Source: Acutalibacter sp.
GTDB taxonomy: Bacteria > Bacillota > Clostridia > Oscillospirales > Acutalibacteraceae
Reading direction: 5' to 3'
NCBI GenBank assembly: GCA_022511515.1
Contig: JAFLRP010000153.1
Location: forward strand, 1-48,437
DNA: 48,437 nucleotides
The notes beneath the pieces are model-generated. The model was not told the DNA's origin. It saw only the letters and a program-made list of their open reading frames with translations, and searched no databases. Each line of letters begins with the position of its first letter. Within the stretch, counting starts at the first letter, position 1. This document shows, one piece after another, positions 16,326 to 25,072 of the stretch. A program made the translations under genes and the position numbers.

Positions 16326-16739
16326 TTACAAATTTTTGCTGTCGAGATAGGCATGGTACACTTTTTCTCCTGCCTCGACCGCTCGATCTCCCGCCCGTTC
16401 GTTTGCTGTACGGATAAAGGGACGGGCAGGCTGCCCCTTCTTTCCGTATTCGTTGAAAAATGCGACCTCGGCGTTCCTGTCGCCGCGCTTGTTCGTTCCG
16501 GTTGGCATAACGGTGATTGACTTGCCATCTGCCGACTTCTTCGACTTCCCCTTTTTGATTGAACCTGCCGTAATTCCCGTATCGTATATGCCCATTTCTC
16601 GGGCGGTCTTGCGCTGTTCCGCTTCGATCACGTCTGCTTCGGCGTTCAGAATGTCATCGAGAACGGACTCCGGCAGGGCGGCCAGAGCCGCAAGGTCATC
16701 GGAGAGGGCGTCAATCCCGCTTACTTCAAAATGCGCCAT
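16326..16739 (-). CDS. HK97 gp10-like head-tail joining protein
   Basis: A 137-residue protein with the pattern MAHFEVSGIDALSDDLAALA...VLDDILNAEADVIEAEQ, followed by YDTGITAGSIK and PARPFIRTANE. This is the HK97-gp10 family of tail-completion proteins. Its start codon overlaps the last base of the preceding gene, so the two are probably coupled. It works with the neighbouring connector proteins to join the tail to the filled head. Confidence 0.85.
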   Translation of the reverse strand: MAHFEVSGIDALSDDLAALAALPESVLDDILNAEADVIEAEQRKTAREMGIYDTGITAGSIKKGKSKKSADGKSITVMPTGTNKRGDRNAEVAFFNEYGKKGQPARPFIRTANERAGDRAVEAGEKVYHAYLDSKNL

Positions 16740-17071
16740 TATTCCACCCCCGCTTCCCGGACCAGCTCACACTCGAAAACGAGGTGCTGCCCGAATTTGT
16801 CGGAAATATTGGTGAGGGACGGCCAGGTCGTACCGGCAGAAACGAGAGCTTTCTTTACCTCCGCTCGGTCCTTCGTGGAGTTGTACCCGATAGGGGCAAA
16901 GTAATGGACGGCAATCAGGAATTTTTCATGTTCCGGCTCGTCGTCCCCGAAATTGACGGGAATCGTGTTGTACGCAATGGTGATGTACCTCTCCCGGTCT
17001 CCCTCGTAGGTATCCGCTTCCACCGGCGCAATACTTTCCAGCGCCGATTTCAGAATTGCGTTGACGCTCAT
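16739..17071 (-). CDS. Probable tail terminator/completion protein
   Basis: A 110-residue acidic alpha/beta protein beginning MSVNAILKSALESIAPVEADTY, with the pattern ITIAYNTIPVNFGDDEPEHEKFLIAVHYFAPIG. Size, fold impression and location among connector genes match tail terminators or minor capsid-completion proteins (lambda gpU or HK97 gp9-like positions). I do not recognise a named family with confidence. It overlaps both neighbours by a few bases. Confidence 0.6.
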   Translation of the reverse strand: MSVNAILKSALESIAPVEADTYEGDRERYITIAYNTIPVNFGDDEPEHEKFLIAVHYFAPIGYNSTKDRAEVKKALVSAGTTWPSLTNISDKFGQHLVFECELVREAGVE

Positions 17072-17409
17072 ACCGTCTCCCCCTCTCCGCTTTCCACCGC
17101 TTTCCCGTTAGGCTTCGGGGCTTCTTTGCAGTTCAGCTCAAAGATTTCCCCGTTTTTGGTGTACGCCCGGACTACCTCATACCGCTTTCCCTCAAACTCG
17201 ATGATGGTTTCGTCTTGGTAGTCAACGCCATGCACTTCCAGGACGAGGACGATTTTATCCCCGGCTTGTTTCGCCTGGTAAAACTCCGAGCGGGTGGCCG
17301 ATTTCTTGTTGACGAATACCTCTCGCTTGGCCTCTTGCTGGCTCTTGTACCCGTCTTTGTCCACGGTCTTTTCTACCTGGATTAGCGTCGCCATATGCCG
17401 CCAGAACAT
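17068..17409 (-). CDS. Probable head closure / head-tail adaptor protein
   Basis: A 113-residue protein with a small beta-barrel pattern (EFYQAKQAGDKIVLVLEVHGVDY, FEGKRYEVVRAYT) typical of phage head closure proteins (SPP1 gp16 or HK97 gp7-like). The start at 17409 is favoured because AAGGAGG lies 8 bases upstream; an internal ATG at 17394 (MATLIQVEK) resembles related proteins and is the alternative. It overlaps the next gene by 4 nt. Confidence 0.72.
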   Translation of the reverse strand: MFWRHMATLIQVEKTVDKDGYKSQQEAKREVFVNKKSATRSEFYQAKQAGDKIVLVLEVHGVDYQDETIIEFEGKRYEVVRAYTKNGEIFELNCKEAPKPNGKAVESGEGETV

Positions 17410-17412
17410 GGG

Positions 17413-17751
17413 CTATCCCTCCTTGGGGCCGATATAGTCATCGGCAAGGGCAAGAGCTGTCTTTTGCTTTTTAAACGAAGCGCTGTATTTCTCCGAATCT
17501 TCGTTATCCAGACCAAATTCTGCCTTGATGTAGGTGGTCACGGCCTTCCAGATCAACGGGTCGGATTCGTCCTCCGCCTTATCCTTACGAACGCCGCCCT
17601 GTACCAAATCGGCGCGGGCGGCGTTTACAAGATTTATCAGCTCTGTGTCTAAAATAGAGGGATTTAACCTCATAACGAGGCGCATTCCGGCGATGTAGTC
17701 CTCCGAGACCTGCCCGATAGTTACCGTGGCCTTGCTCTTGGTCTCACTCAT
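17413..17751 (-). CDS. Head-tail connector protein, gp6-like
   Basis: A 112-residue, largely helical protein. Features are VSEDYIAGMRLVMRLNPSIL, then a charged loop, then LIWKAVTTYIKAEFGLD. It fits the gp6/gp15 connector family that sits under the portal and passes DNA to the tail. It lies immediately downstream of the capsid gene, where this gene is expected. Confidence 0.75.
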   Translation of the reverse strand: MSETKSKATVTIGQVSEDYIAGMRLVMRLNPSILDTELINLVNAARADLVQGGVRKDKAEDESDPLIWKAVTTYIKAEFGLDNEDSEKYSASFKKQKTALALADDYIGPKEG

Positions 17752-17762
17752 TCCGTGCCTCC

Positions 17763-19070
17763 TTAAGCGGCGCCGCCGGCCTTCTTCTTGACGCGGATAA
17801 AGCCGTTTTCGGTGATCACGTTGCCGCCGACCAGGGCCTCGCCCATAACGGCGAGTAGACCCTTGGCAAACTGGAAATCCTTGGAAACTTCCACCGTATA
17901 CGGCCCGAATAGATCCAGCTGGTAGGCCAGCGGCTTGCCGTAGACCATGACGTACTTGCCGGTAGTGGCAGAGGAGAACGCGGGCAGATCGTCAACGATG
18001 CAGAAGCGCACGGAAAGCCCGCCGTCCTTGATGGTGCCGGTGGTGCTGCTGTTCTCGGAGAAGATGATCTCATAGACCGCTTTCTTTTCCTTTTCGCCGC
18101 GCACGTCGCCGAAAGCGATCAGCGTCGCCTTGTTCAGCAGCAGAACGCCGCCGCCCTCCACATTGGCCGCGCCACCGTAATTGAGGGCGATACTGCGGAG
18201 AGTCTTTTCGTCAATGGCGGAAATTTCCATATCGGAGCCGGCGGAAATCGCCGCCGCCTTGATGATGCCGGTGGGCTCCGGAATGGTCGCCGCGGGATCG
18301 CCGTTGACGATCAGGCCGCCCACCTTCTGCCGCAGGGCATTGAAAGCGCTCTGAATTACCCGGTTCTGATAGTTGAGCGGGGTCGTGCGCTGAATGCGCC
18401 TGGAAACATAGGAGGGGGTGGTGACCAGCGTCGGGGTGATCTTTGCGACCTTGAGGAACGGCGTGCTTTCCTCTGCGTCCTTACCGTCGTCCTTGGCGGT
18501 ATTGGCTGTCTGTCCTCCGCTCACCTCATAGGCGACGGCATCTTCACCCATGCCGTCGGCATCGACGACGTACACCATATCCACAAGGCCGGAAACGACG
18601 TTCTGGCCGGGATTGATGCCGGAAACGCGGGTGGGCTGGGCCAGTTCACCGCTGGAAAGGGTGAGGGAACGGTGCACCGCGGCGGTGGGAATCTCCATGT
18701 GACCGGAGCTTGCGAAACTCCGGGCACGTTCCTCCACCTCGCCCGCTTCGATGCCCTGCAGTTCCGCCATGCGGCGGGTCACGGGATCAAAGTTTCTTTC
18801 CGGGTTGGTGCCGGTTGTGCCGCCGCGGCCCAGGATGGGATTCACCGCGCCGGGGACTTCCTCGACTTCACTGCCGGCGGGAGCTTCGCCCTCACCGGTG
18901 CCGTTCAGGCGGCGGGTGGCCGCTTCACGGCGCTGCAGTTCCCGCTCCTCTTTTTCCAGATCGTCCAATTCCTGCTCCAGCGCGTCCATGTCCACCGGCT
19001 CACTGCCTTTTAACATTTTACGGATTTCCTTTTTGCGCTGCGCAATTTCTTTCAGTCTTTTTGCAAACAT
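17763..19070 (-). CDS. Major capsid protein, HK97 fold with N-terminal delta domain
   Basis: A 435-residue capsid protein. Residues 1 to about 65 form a charged coiled coil (MFAKRLKEIAQRKKEIRKML ...), the scaffold-like delta domain that the phage protease normally removes. A Gly/Pro-rich linker follows (about 65-95). From about 120 the HK97 fold appears, including the P-domain stretch FLKVAKITPTLVTTPSYVSR and the C-terminal FAKGLLAVMGEALVGGNVI. The protease gene directly upstream (19101-19691) agrees with proteolytic maturation. Confidence 0.93.
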   Translation of the reverse strand: MFAKRLKEIAQRKKEIRKMLKGSEPVDMDALEQELDDLEKEERELQRREAATRRLNGTGEGEAPAGSEVEEVPGAVNPILGRGGTTGTNPERNFDPVTRRMAELQGIEAGEVEERARSFASSGHMEIPTAAVHRSLTLSSGELAQPTRVSGINPGQNVVSGLVDMVYVVDADGMGEDAVAYEVSGGQTANTAKDDGKDAEESTPFLKVAKITPTLVTTPSYVSRRIQRTTPLNYQNRVIQSAFNALRQKVGGLIVNGDPAATIPEPTGIIKAAAISAGSDMEISAIDEKTLRSIALNYGGAANVEGGGVLLLNKATLIAFGDVRGEKEKKAVYEIIFSENSSTTGTIKDGGLSVRFCIVDDLPAFSSATTGKYVMVYGKPLAYQLDLFGPYTVEVSKDFQFAKGLLAVMGEALVGGNVITENGFIRVKKKAGGAA

Positions 19071-19100
19071 TTTCTTTCCTCCTGTTCAGATTTTGATTTT

Positions 19101-19691
19101 TTACGTGCGTGTACGCGCTATCAGGCGTCTCCGGCGCTCAGCTTGCTCCAAAGCTGCAATCTCTTTCGAGTACTCCTCCTCGAAAAAAGACCTTGCGGAG
19201 ATGGACGTCTCTTCATAGGCGGGAATATCCACCGCCGAAACGTCGTATAGCTTGCGTATTTTAGTTATCGTCCTGGTGTGCGTTTCGACGTCGTATTTGG
19301 ATTCAGCCACCACGAACGAAAAACTCATTTTGTCGATATAGCCGCCGTCGATCTCCTCGTAGAGTTCGCGCCCGGCAGCTGTACCGGAAAGGTCGGCTTC
19401 CATATGGAGTCCGGTATCATCGATTTGGAGGGCCAAGGTCTTGTTGCGGAGACGGGCGACCACCTTTCCACCGTGATTGTAATTAAAAATCACGTCGGAC
19501 ATATCGCATTCATCGAATGCGTGACGGTCAATCACCTCGTAATATTTGACCCCGTCAAACTCATAAAGGCAGGTGGGCGTATTGAACACCACTGCCGTGC
19601 CTTTTACCCGGTATTCCTCCGCCCCCTCGTCCCGGGGGACAAGGGAAAAATCCTGCAATACGCGATATTCTCGCCCTGCTTTCATGGGCAT
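19101..19691 (-). CDS. HK97-family prohead protease
   Basis: A 196-residue serine protease that trims the capsid delta domains during maturation. Catalytic candidates are the histidine in FNYNHGG (H73) and the serine in DKMSFSF; both are in the usual order for the U35 family. The C-terminal tail is highly basic (about 170-196, ERRRRLIARTRT) and may bind the inner scaffold. The start follows the portal stop directly, with GAGGAGG upstream. Confidence 0.92.
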   Translation of the reverse strand: MPMKAGREYRVLQDFSLVPRDEGAEEYRVKGTAVVFNTPTCLYEFDGVKYYEVIDRHAFDECDMSDVIFNYNHGGKVVARLRNKTLALQIDDTGLHMEADLSGTAAGRELYEEIDGGYIDKMSFSFVVAESKYDVETHTRTITKIRKLYDVSAVDIPAYEETSISARSFFEEEYSKEIAALEQAERRRRLIARTRT

Positions 19692-21002
19692 TTAAGATTC
19701 CTCCTCTTTTTCGGTATCTCCCTCGCCGCTTTCTCCGTCCTTTTTGGAACCGTCTGCCGGCGGGTCTGAATCCTCCTTACCAGCGCCTTTGTTTCCGGCG
19801 CTGGTAAGCTGGTATTTGTCTGCAATCAGCGCATTCACCATGTTCAGGGACTGTACTCTCCGAGCGCCCTCCTCGCCGCCGATTGGCGGGAAACCGAAGA
19901 TTTCAAGCACCTGATCCAGGGAAAGCGCAGAGATATTTGTCAGGAATTGCGCCGCCGACACCCTCTTTTCGATGGTCTCAAACTGAATGCGGTCCAGCTC
20001 GCAGATAATCTCATTCCCGTGACCCCGTTCCCGCTCAGTGAAAATGGCGTTTTCAAGGCCCTGGGCAAGCTGCATATAAAACGGGGCCAATTCCCCACGG
20101 TAGAAGGCGTCCATCTTGTCGGCGTCGGCTTTGTTCTGGACGATTTCCTCATTTACGCCGAAATAGTCGTAAATTTCCCGCCGGACAAATTCTAGCTGGC
20201 CGGTGGGCAGCGGTGTTGATTTCTCGTTTATCGGAGTGTAGTCATACTTCGCATCGACTACGATCACACCGGAGCCGTTGTTCTCCATGCGTAAGTTGTC
20301 CTTGACGAAATCGTCCCGGCGCTTGTTTAAATCCTCGCTCTTGGTGACTGTGCCCGCTTTGAGAATTCCTCGGATTACAGATACCATCTGGGCAAATTTG
20401 CTCATAGAGTGGTTGAAGGCAGAGGCCGTCTCCAAGGTCGGCGTAAGGGGCCGATTATCGTCTCCGAAAATGTCATTGTCCAGATAGTGCCGGCGGAGGT
20501 GGATTAGCTGACTGTATGGACAGTGATAGATCGATCCCGTCGCAAATGTCAGGCGGGCGTACATCTCTCCGGCATATTCGACCAGCTCCACCCGGGAGGC
20601 ATTGATCGGATAGATTGCTTCCAGCTTCCCGGTAACGTCAAAGACCGGAAGGAGAAAAGCGTTGTTGTAGACCACAAATTGAGCCGCCACCTTGTACCAC
20701 AAGGCATAGGCAGTCATATGCGGATTGGGCTGTTTCTGCAAAATGCGGTTTACCTCGTCGTGCACCTCCAGCCGCTTTCCGCCCGTCCGCTTGATATGGC
20801 GGGGCTGGATTTTTGCGGCGTTCCTTGCGAAAGCGTCCACGGCGGCCCGCACGGTGGAAATGTCCCAGGCGTTCCCCGAAAACGGCGTAAAGCCAGAGTC
20901 CCACGTGGAGAGGAGCCGGAACGCCGGTGCGTTTCCTGCTCCTCCCGGAGGACGGGTACCGAAAATACTTTGAAAGAGACCGCGAAAACTGAATTTCGCC
21001 AT
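19692..21002 (-). CDS. Portal protein (HK97 type)
   Basis: A 436-residue portal subunit forming the dodecameric ring for DNA entry. Typical stretches are AVDAFARNAAKIQPRHIK, HMTAYALWYKVAAQFVVYNNAFL and YFGVNEEIVQNKADADKMDAFYRG. The final 40 residues are very acidic and low-complexity (EDSDPPADGSKKDGESGEGD). It sits between the large terminase and the protease genes, as expected. Confidence 0.93.
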   Translation of the reverse strand: MAKFSFRGLFQSIFGTRPPGGAGNAPAFRLLSTWDSGFTPFSGNAWDISTVRAAVDAFARNAAKIQPRHIKRTGGKRLEVHDEVNRILQKQPNPHMTAYALWYKVAAQFVVYNNAFLLPVFDVTGKLEAIYPINASRVELVEYAGEMYARLTFATGSIYHCPYSQLIHLRRHYLDNDIFGDDNRPLTPTLETASAFNHSMSKFAQMVSVIRGILKAGTVTKSEDLNKRRDDFVKDNLRMENNGSGVIVVDAKYDYTPINEKSTPLPTGQLEFVRREIYDYFGVNEEIVQNKADADKMDAFYRGELAPFYMQLAQGLENAIFTERERGHGNEIICELDRIQFETIEKRVSAAQFLTNISALSLDQVLEIFGFPPIGGEEGARRVQSLNMVNALIADKYQLTSAGNKGAGKEDSDPPADGSKKDGESGEGDTEKEEES

Positions 21003-21006
21003 GCTA

Positions 21007-22659
21007 TCACCCCACGCTGTACATGAAAGTTTCGTAATATTTGACGTAGATCACCCAGGCGTTGAGGAGAGAGACCGTTCCGTCGATCCGGCGCTTGTCG
21101 GTGATCTTCACGGGTTGGATGTTGTTGATTCCGGATTTCTTGACGGCGGTATTCGTCAGGCACCAAACGAGGATTGGGTTTCCGTTGTAGTTGACCGCTT
21201 TCGCTTCCAGCGCCGCGCCCATTTCCCGCATGGGTTGACTCCATGTAAACGGACCCTGGGCAACCGCTTCCATGTCATAGCCGTTTGCCTTCATCTCATC
21301 CACCCAGTACCCGGCCAGTGCCCGGTCATACCCGACCTTGATCGCGTCGATTTTCCACTTGTCGCGCATTTCACAGAACCACGCCGTCACCATGGAGTAA
21401 TCGACCCTGTTTCCCGGGCAAATCGTAAGTAAACCCCGCTTCGCCCATTGGCGATACGGGGCCTCGTTTGTGTTCTTGTCCTCTAGGTGCTCGATCCGCT
21501 TTTCCGGGAGGAAATACTGCTGCAGCACATAAACCATGGAATCATTCGGCTTTCTGATGAGCAGAGTTGCTGCGGTGAGGTCGGTCGTTGCCGACAGGTC
21601 GCACCCGCCGATGGCGTATGTGTTCTCCACGTCCTTCATTTCAAAGCGGAGCTTGCTCTTGATCGCTTCATAGGAGAGCCATACCGTCGAGGAGACCTCC
21701 CGAATGTTGAAATCCTTACACAAAACGCCGGGCAAATCGTCCGGCGAAGTTTTGGCACGCTCCACAAATTGGGCAAGCGTGCGGTATTGTTTGATTGTTC
21801 CGAGTCCCGGGTTGGCCTTTTCCCATTTCGTGGAATCTGTCCATTCCTCCCGGGCGTCCAACTCGTAGAGGACCGCAAGGAAGGTCGGCTCATCTCGCTT
21901 CCCGTCTGCAATCTCGCTGGCGATCTCGTAAAGACTATCGAAAACACTTTCCCGGACGGTTCCCGCCGTGGTGATCATCACCACTAGGGGCTGCCGTCGG
22001 GAGGAGGTCGATTGCTTCATGACCTCGTACAGGTTGCGGTCCTTGATGGCGTGAAGCTCATCGATGATAACGGCGTGAGAATTCAGACCATCTAGGGTGT
22101 TTGAATCTGAGGCGAGTGCTTCAAAATAAGAAGCCGTTGCCGGAAAATAGAGATCGTTCCGCCGCTTTCGCAGGACGGCCCGGAGCTCCGGCGATTGCTT
22201 TACCATGTTGACGGCTTCCGTCAGCACCTTCCTGGCCTGGTCTTTTTTTGTTGCAACGGAATAGATTTCCGCCGCTCCCTCGTAATCGGCGATCAGCATA
22301 TACAGCGCCAGAGCCGCAAGAAGTGTGGACTTTCCGTTTTTTCTGCCAACAAGAAACATGGATTCCCGGAATCTCCGGAAACCCGTCTCTTTTTCCAAAA
22401 ACCCAAAAAGGGCTTGAATGTATGCTTTTTGAAAGAGCTCTAATCGGAGAGGTTCCCCGATCAACCCCTGGGACTGTCTGCAAAATCGCTCTGTAAACAA
22501 AATCGGCCGCTCCCCAGCCTCCTCGTCGAAATAGTACGGTGATTTCGGATCAGGGCTCTGGATCTCCTTTTCCAGGCGTTTATACACGGCCTTGACCCGG
22601 CGGCCCACAACGACCTTGCCGCTCTTGATCGCTTCCCAATATTCCAGGATGTAGTTCAC
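21007..22659 (-). CDS. terL: Terminase large subunit
   Basis: A 550-residue packaging motor. The ATPase has Walker A GRKNGKST (105-112) and Walker B VIIDE (197-201) with the following H.I coupling stretch, plus MITTAGT. The C-terminal nuclease region begins at GGCDLSATTDLTAATL, with further acidic residues. This variant belongs to the Terminase_1 group that often works with an adjacent HNH protein at cos sites. It overlaps the small subunit gene by 4 nt. Confidence 0.95.
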   Translation of the reverse strand: MNYILEYWEAIKSGKVVVGRRVKAVYKRLEKEIQSPDPKSPYYFDEEAGERPILFTERFCRQSQGLIGEPLRLELFQKAYIQALFGFLEKETGFRRFRESMFLVGRKNGKSTLLAALALYMLIADYEGAAEIYSVATKKDQARKVLTEAVNMVKQSPELRAVLRKRRNDLYFPATASYFEALASDSNTLDGLNSHAVIIDELHAIKDRNLYEVMKQSTSSRRQPLVVMITTAGTVRESVFDSLYEIASEIADGKRDEPTFLAVLYELDAREEWTDSTKWEKANPGLGTIKQYRTLAQFVERAKTSPDDLPGVLCKDFNIREVSSTVWLSYEAIKSKLRFEMKDVENTYAIGGCDLSATTDLTAATLLIRKPNDSMVYVLQQYFLPEKRIEHLEDKNTNEAPYRQWAKRGLLTICPGNRVDYSMVTAWFCEMRDKWKIDAIKVGYDRALAGYWVDEMKANGYDMEAVAQGPFTWSQPMREMGAALEAKAVNYNGNPILVWCLTNTAVKKSGINNIQPVKITDKRRIDGTVSLLNAWVIYVKYYETFMYSVG

Positions 22660-23045
22660 TTTCTACCAGCTCCCGGAAGCTTCGCGGCAAACCTCATGAG
22701 ATCTTCGCCGGCCTGCTGCTGGGTCTTTTCCGGCAGGAGATCGAGCAGCGCCTTTGACAGAGCGGTGAACGACTTGATCGTGGTATTATAGCTTTTCAGC
22801 GCTGGATTTTCCCGCCTAAGCTGCTGGACCCCCTGCTTGAAATCCTCAATGATTTCTCCCCTGTTGATCTCCTCCACAAGGCGCTCCAGTGTGATGGTGG
22901 TCACGGCGAATTGGTAGATCAAACCCTCGGCGAATTGCTTCTTTTCCGGGGGCAAATCTCGGAAAAGTTTTTGGATTTTCCGCTTTTTTACCTCAATTTT
23001 TTCGGAGATTTCCATTTCTTCATAAGCTTTTTTTGATTTTGCCAT
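22656..23045 (-). CDS. terS: Probable terminase small subunit
   Basis: A 129-residue helical protein, basic at both ends (MAKSKKAYEEMEISEKIEVK), with the helix pair FRDLPPEKKQFAEGLIYQFAV and LERLVEEINRGEI. It lacks an obvious winged helix. Its position right before the large terminase with a 4-nt overlap, and its size, fit P27-type small terminases that recognise phage DNA ends. The call rests mainly on context. Confidence 0.78.
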   Translation of the reverse strand: MAKSKKAYEEMEISEKIEVKKRKIQKLFRDLPPEKKQFAEGLIYQFAVTTITLERLVEEINRGEIIEDFKQGVQQLRRENPALKSYNTTIKSFTALSKALLDLLPEKTQQQAGEDLMRFAAKLPGAGRK

Positions 23046-23321
23046 AATTAGTATAAAAACCTCCTTTCCCGGATTTTTGCTAACCCCCCCTTATGTGCGC
23101 CCCCGGGGAGTTCTAAACAAGGGGGCACGACGGTTCGGAAACCAAAACCCCCGCCCCTCGAAACGGGGGGAGGGCTACGAGTCCGTTCGGACCGTCCGCC
23201 GTCAGAATCTCTCCTGCTCAAAAACCGAAAAAAAGAAAATTCCAGCACCGCCCCGCAACTGAGATTTGATCTCATTTGCAAAAGCAAAGCTGAAACTTCA
23301 TCTTTTCTTTCTTTGATTGAA
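23046..23321. other. GC-rich intergenic stretch between HNH and terS, candidate cos region
   Basis: No gene is supported. The DNA contains several inverted repeats: GTGCGCCCCC (23095-23104) against GGGGGCAC (23121-23128), CCCCGCCCC against CGGGGGG around 23149-23170, and GTCCG-TT-CGGAC (23181-23192). In HK97-type phages with an HNH protein next to terminase, the cohesive-end site lies here. The exact cut position cannot be read from sequence. Confidence 0.4.
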
Positions 23322-23678
23322 TTAAGATAAAAGCTCACGTTCAACAAGGTTTCCGTCCTCGTCGAACATGAGCCCAGGCGCGGTGGCAGGGGCAAGACCG
23401 TGTGCTAGTCCATGACATTTTCTGCAAAGCAATTCCAGATTGTCCTCTCCCAAAGTGATTTCCGGATCGTTGATATTCTCCGGGGTCAAGGGTATGATGT
23501 GGTGGACAATCTCTCCCGGATCTGAACACTTGACACAAAGGCCGTGGTCCCGGGTGATGATGCATTCCCTGGTGTACCGCCATTCCTTGGAAAGGTAAAA
23601 GGCTTTTGCAAATTCCCGCAGGCTGCGCACCTCCTCACTTTCCGTTCTGAAACGAGAGGTGAAAGAGGCGTCCTGCAT
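23322..23678 (-). CDS. HNH endonuclease (packaging-associated)
   Basis: A 118-residue HNH nuclease. The zinc knuckle is formed by CVKC (about 49-52) and CRKC (about 88-91). The catalytic core is the HHI pair with the NLELLC asparagine and the later histidine of CHGLAH. In cos phages an HNH protein beside the terminase genes is needed together with TerL for specific end cleavage. The start at 23678 has only a weak AGG site. Upstream, 23679-23841 holds no gene and may contain the late promoter. Confidence 0.9.
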   Translation of the reverse strand: MQDASFTSRFRTESEEVRSLREFAKAFYLSKEWRYTRECIITRDHGLCVKCSDPGEIVHHIIPLTPENINDPEITLGEDNLELLCRKCHGLAHGLAPATAPGLMFDEDGNLVERELLS

Positions 23679-23841
23679 AACCTAAACAGACACAAAGCAA
23701 AAGTTGAAATCTCTTGGTCATTCAGGACGCTCGGCAATGGTATGGCGGCAGCGGGGCCATTCCCATCCTCTTTCACGATATCAGCATAACACGGGAATTC
23801 GGATTTGTCCGTTTACTCTTTTTTTACTTGGAGCTCTGTGG

Positions 23842-24294
23842 TTATGTGGACACTATCGCTCCGGCGCCGAAATACAGAATGGCGAAAGCGGCGACGGCTT
23901 TGTTTCTCATGTCGTAGATTGTTTTCTTTGAGCTGTACGAAAGGAGCTCGGCAATCTCCTCTTTTGATTTTTTCTCGATGTACCATGCCCGGAGAAGATC
24001 GGCCTCCACTTTTTCTAGCTGACTAATGACACGGTCGATTTCCTCCACCATTTCTCGGGTCTCTTGGATTTCCCAATTGAGCTCCTCCAACTTCAGGCAA
24101 TCCAGCATGGCGTCATTTGCCCCGCCTCCGGAAACATATGGGCGGGAATAGTCTATCACCGAGATTCCCTTGGGTGCCGCTTTCTGGATCACCCGATCCC
24201 GGCGGTGCTCCAGATTTGCAAGAGCCTGCTCCAGTGCGACTCGGTTCGCAAGTAAGTGCTCTGCAGCTTTAAAATAATTGATCGCTCCTTTCAT
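23842..24294 (-). CDS. Putative late gene regulator with sigma-70 region-4-like HTH (ArpU/DUF1492 type)
   Basis: A 150-residue protein. The first two thirds are helical coiled coil. The last third (about 100-135, DLLRAWYIEKKSKEEIAELLSYSSKKTIYDMRNKAVA) resembles sigma-factor region 4. Similar proteins (ArpU, RinA-like) sit just before the packaging genes in Firmicutes phages and switch on late transcription. The ATG overlaps the upstream stop as ATGA. The 163-bp gap after it is the natural place for the promoter it would control. Confidence 0.72.
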   Translation of the reverse strand: MKGAINYFKAAEHLLANRVALEQALANLEHRRDRVIQKAAPKGISVIDYSRPYVSGGGANDAMLDCLKLEELNWEIQETREMVEEIDRVISQLEKVEADLLRAWYIEKKSKEEIAELLSYSSKKTIYDMRNKAVAAFAILYFGAGAIVST

Positions 24295-24680
24295 GGAAAT
24301 CTCATCCCTCCTCTTTCGTTGTGTAGTCTCCAGTGTTCCTCTCTTGTCAGCACCTCCACCGCATGAAGTCTACCTTTCCCTCCTATATGGTGGATAACAG
24401 CGTCCTGATCTTCTACTGTTGCGTAGTCGTTTAAAAAACAAAACTCTATTTCCTTGCCGAACAATTTCGCTGCTCTCTGCCACATCCCTCTGATCATGGC
24501 GTACCTTTTCCCCAAAAATCTGATGCTTGTTCCCATGGATAAAATCTTCCTATATCGACTTATTGAGGAATACACGTTGCCGTATGATCCTCTCTTTGCA
24601 ACAAAACCAGCAATCCACTGCGCCTCGTTACGCTGAAATCCGTACGACATAAGCAGCTTCACAAACCGCTTTCGTGTCAT
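24291..24680 (-). CDS. Conserved-looking phage hypothetical protein
   Basis: 129 residues, basic, not recognised. The N-terminal half is helical (MTRKRFVKLLMSYGFQRNEA). The C-terminal half carries histidines in HHIGGKGRLHAVEVLTREEH that loosely recall an HNH core, but a full HNH pattern is not complete. Its start and stop both overlap neighbours as ATGA, so it is a genuine member of the early operon. A role should not be assigned. Confidence 0.65.
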   Translation of the reverse strand: MTRKRFVKLLMSYGFQRNEAQWIAGFVAKRGSYGNVYSSISRYRKILSMGTSIRFLGKRYAMIRGMWQRAAKLFGKEIEFCFLNDYATVEDQDAVIHHIGGKGRLHAVEVLTREEHWRLHNERGGMRFP

Positions 24681-25072
24681 TTTGTTTCTCCTTTCTTCGG
24701 CGGGTGGCGGTATACCGAGCCGACAAGCTCAATCTCTTTATCAGCCCACACGATTCCCCCGTCATTACAGATAAGCTGTACCCGTTCTCCGGGGCGTGAG
24801 ATTACGAGCGCCCAAAATCCCCCAGGGGTAACCCACACCGGCTGGCCGTCCATGCTTTTGAGCTCTTCCAGCGTAAGCGGGGTGTTTTTCTCCAACTCTT
24901 CTTGTGCAAGGAGCGCTGAAATAGCCATGTTATACGCTTCAAGATTCTGCTTTGTGTGGTCAATCCCTTTCTCAACATTAGGCGGGTCAAAAAAGGCGTC
25001 CGGATTTTTCAAAACTACCTGCCCATACATGACTGAACCTTTCATAAAATTTATGGCTTCCTTAATCTCCAT
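24677..25072 (-). CDS. Small phage hypothetical protein
   Basis: 131 residues from ATG 25072, with GGGAGG just upstream. The frame remains open back to 25456, but that part is the antisense-frame shadow of the Rep-like gene. Residues 1-65 are helical (MEIKEAINFMKGSVMYGQ). Residues 75-125 look like a small beta barrel (LKSMDGQPVWVTPGGFW, GIVWADKEIELVGSVYRH), a pattern widespread in Clostridia phage proteins of unknown role. ATGA overlap with the following gene. Confidence 0.72.
   Translation of the reverse strand: MEIKEAINFMKGSVMYGQVVLKNPDAFFDPPNVEKGIDHTKQNLEAYNMAISALLAQEELEKNTPLTLEELKSMDGQPVWVTPGGFWALVISRPGERVQLICNDGGIVWADKEIELVGSVYRHPPKKGETK

Noticed and set aside
23048..23395. 115-residue frame across the HNH/terS gap
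   Set aside because: Low-complexity product from G/C-rich DNA that overlaps the HNH gene; the inverted repeats fit a packaging site better.
24291..24680. Second HNH nuclease
   Set aside because: Histidines are present but the cysteine knuckle and the asparagine-histidine part of the core are not, so the gene is left as hypothetical.
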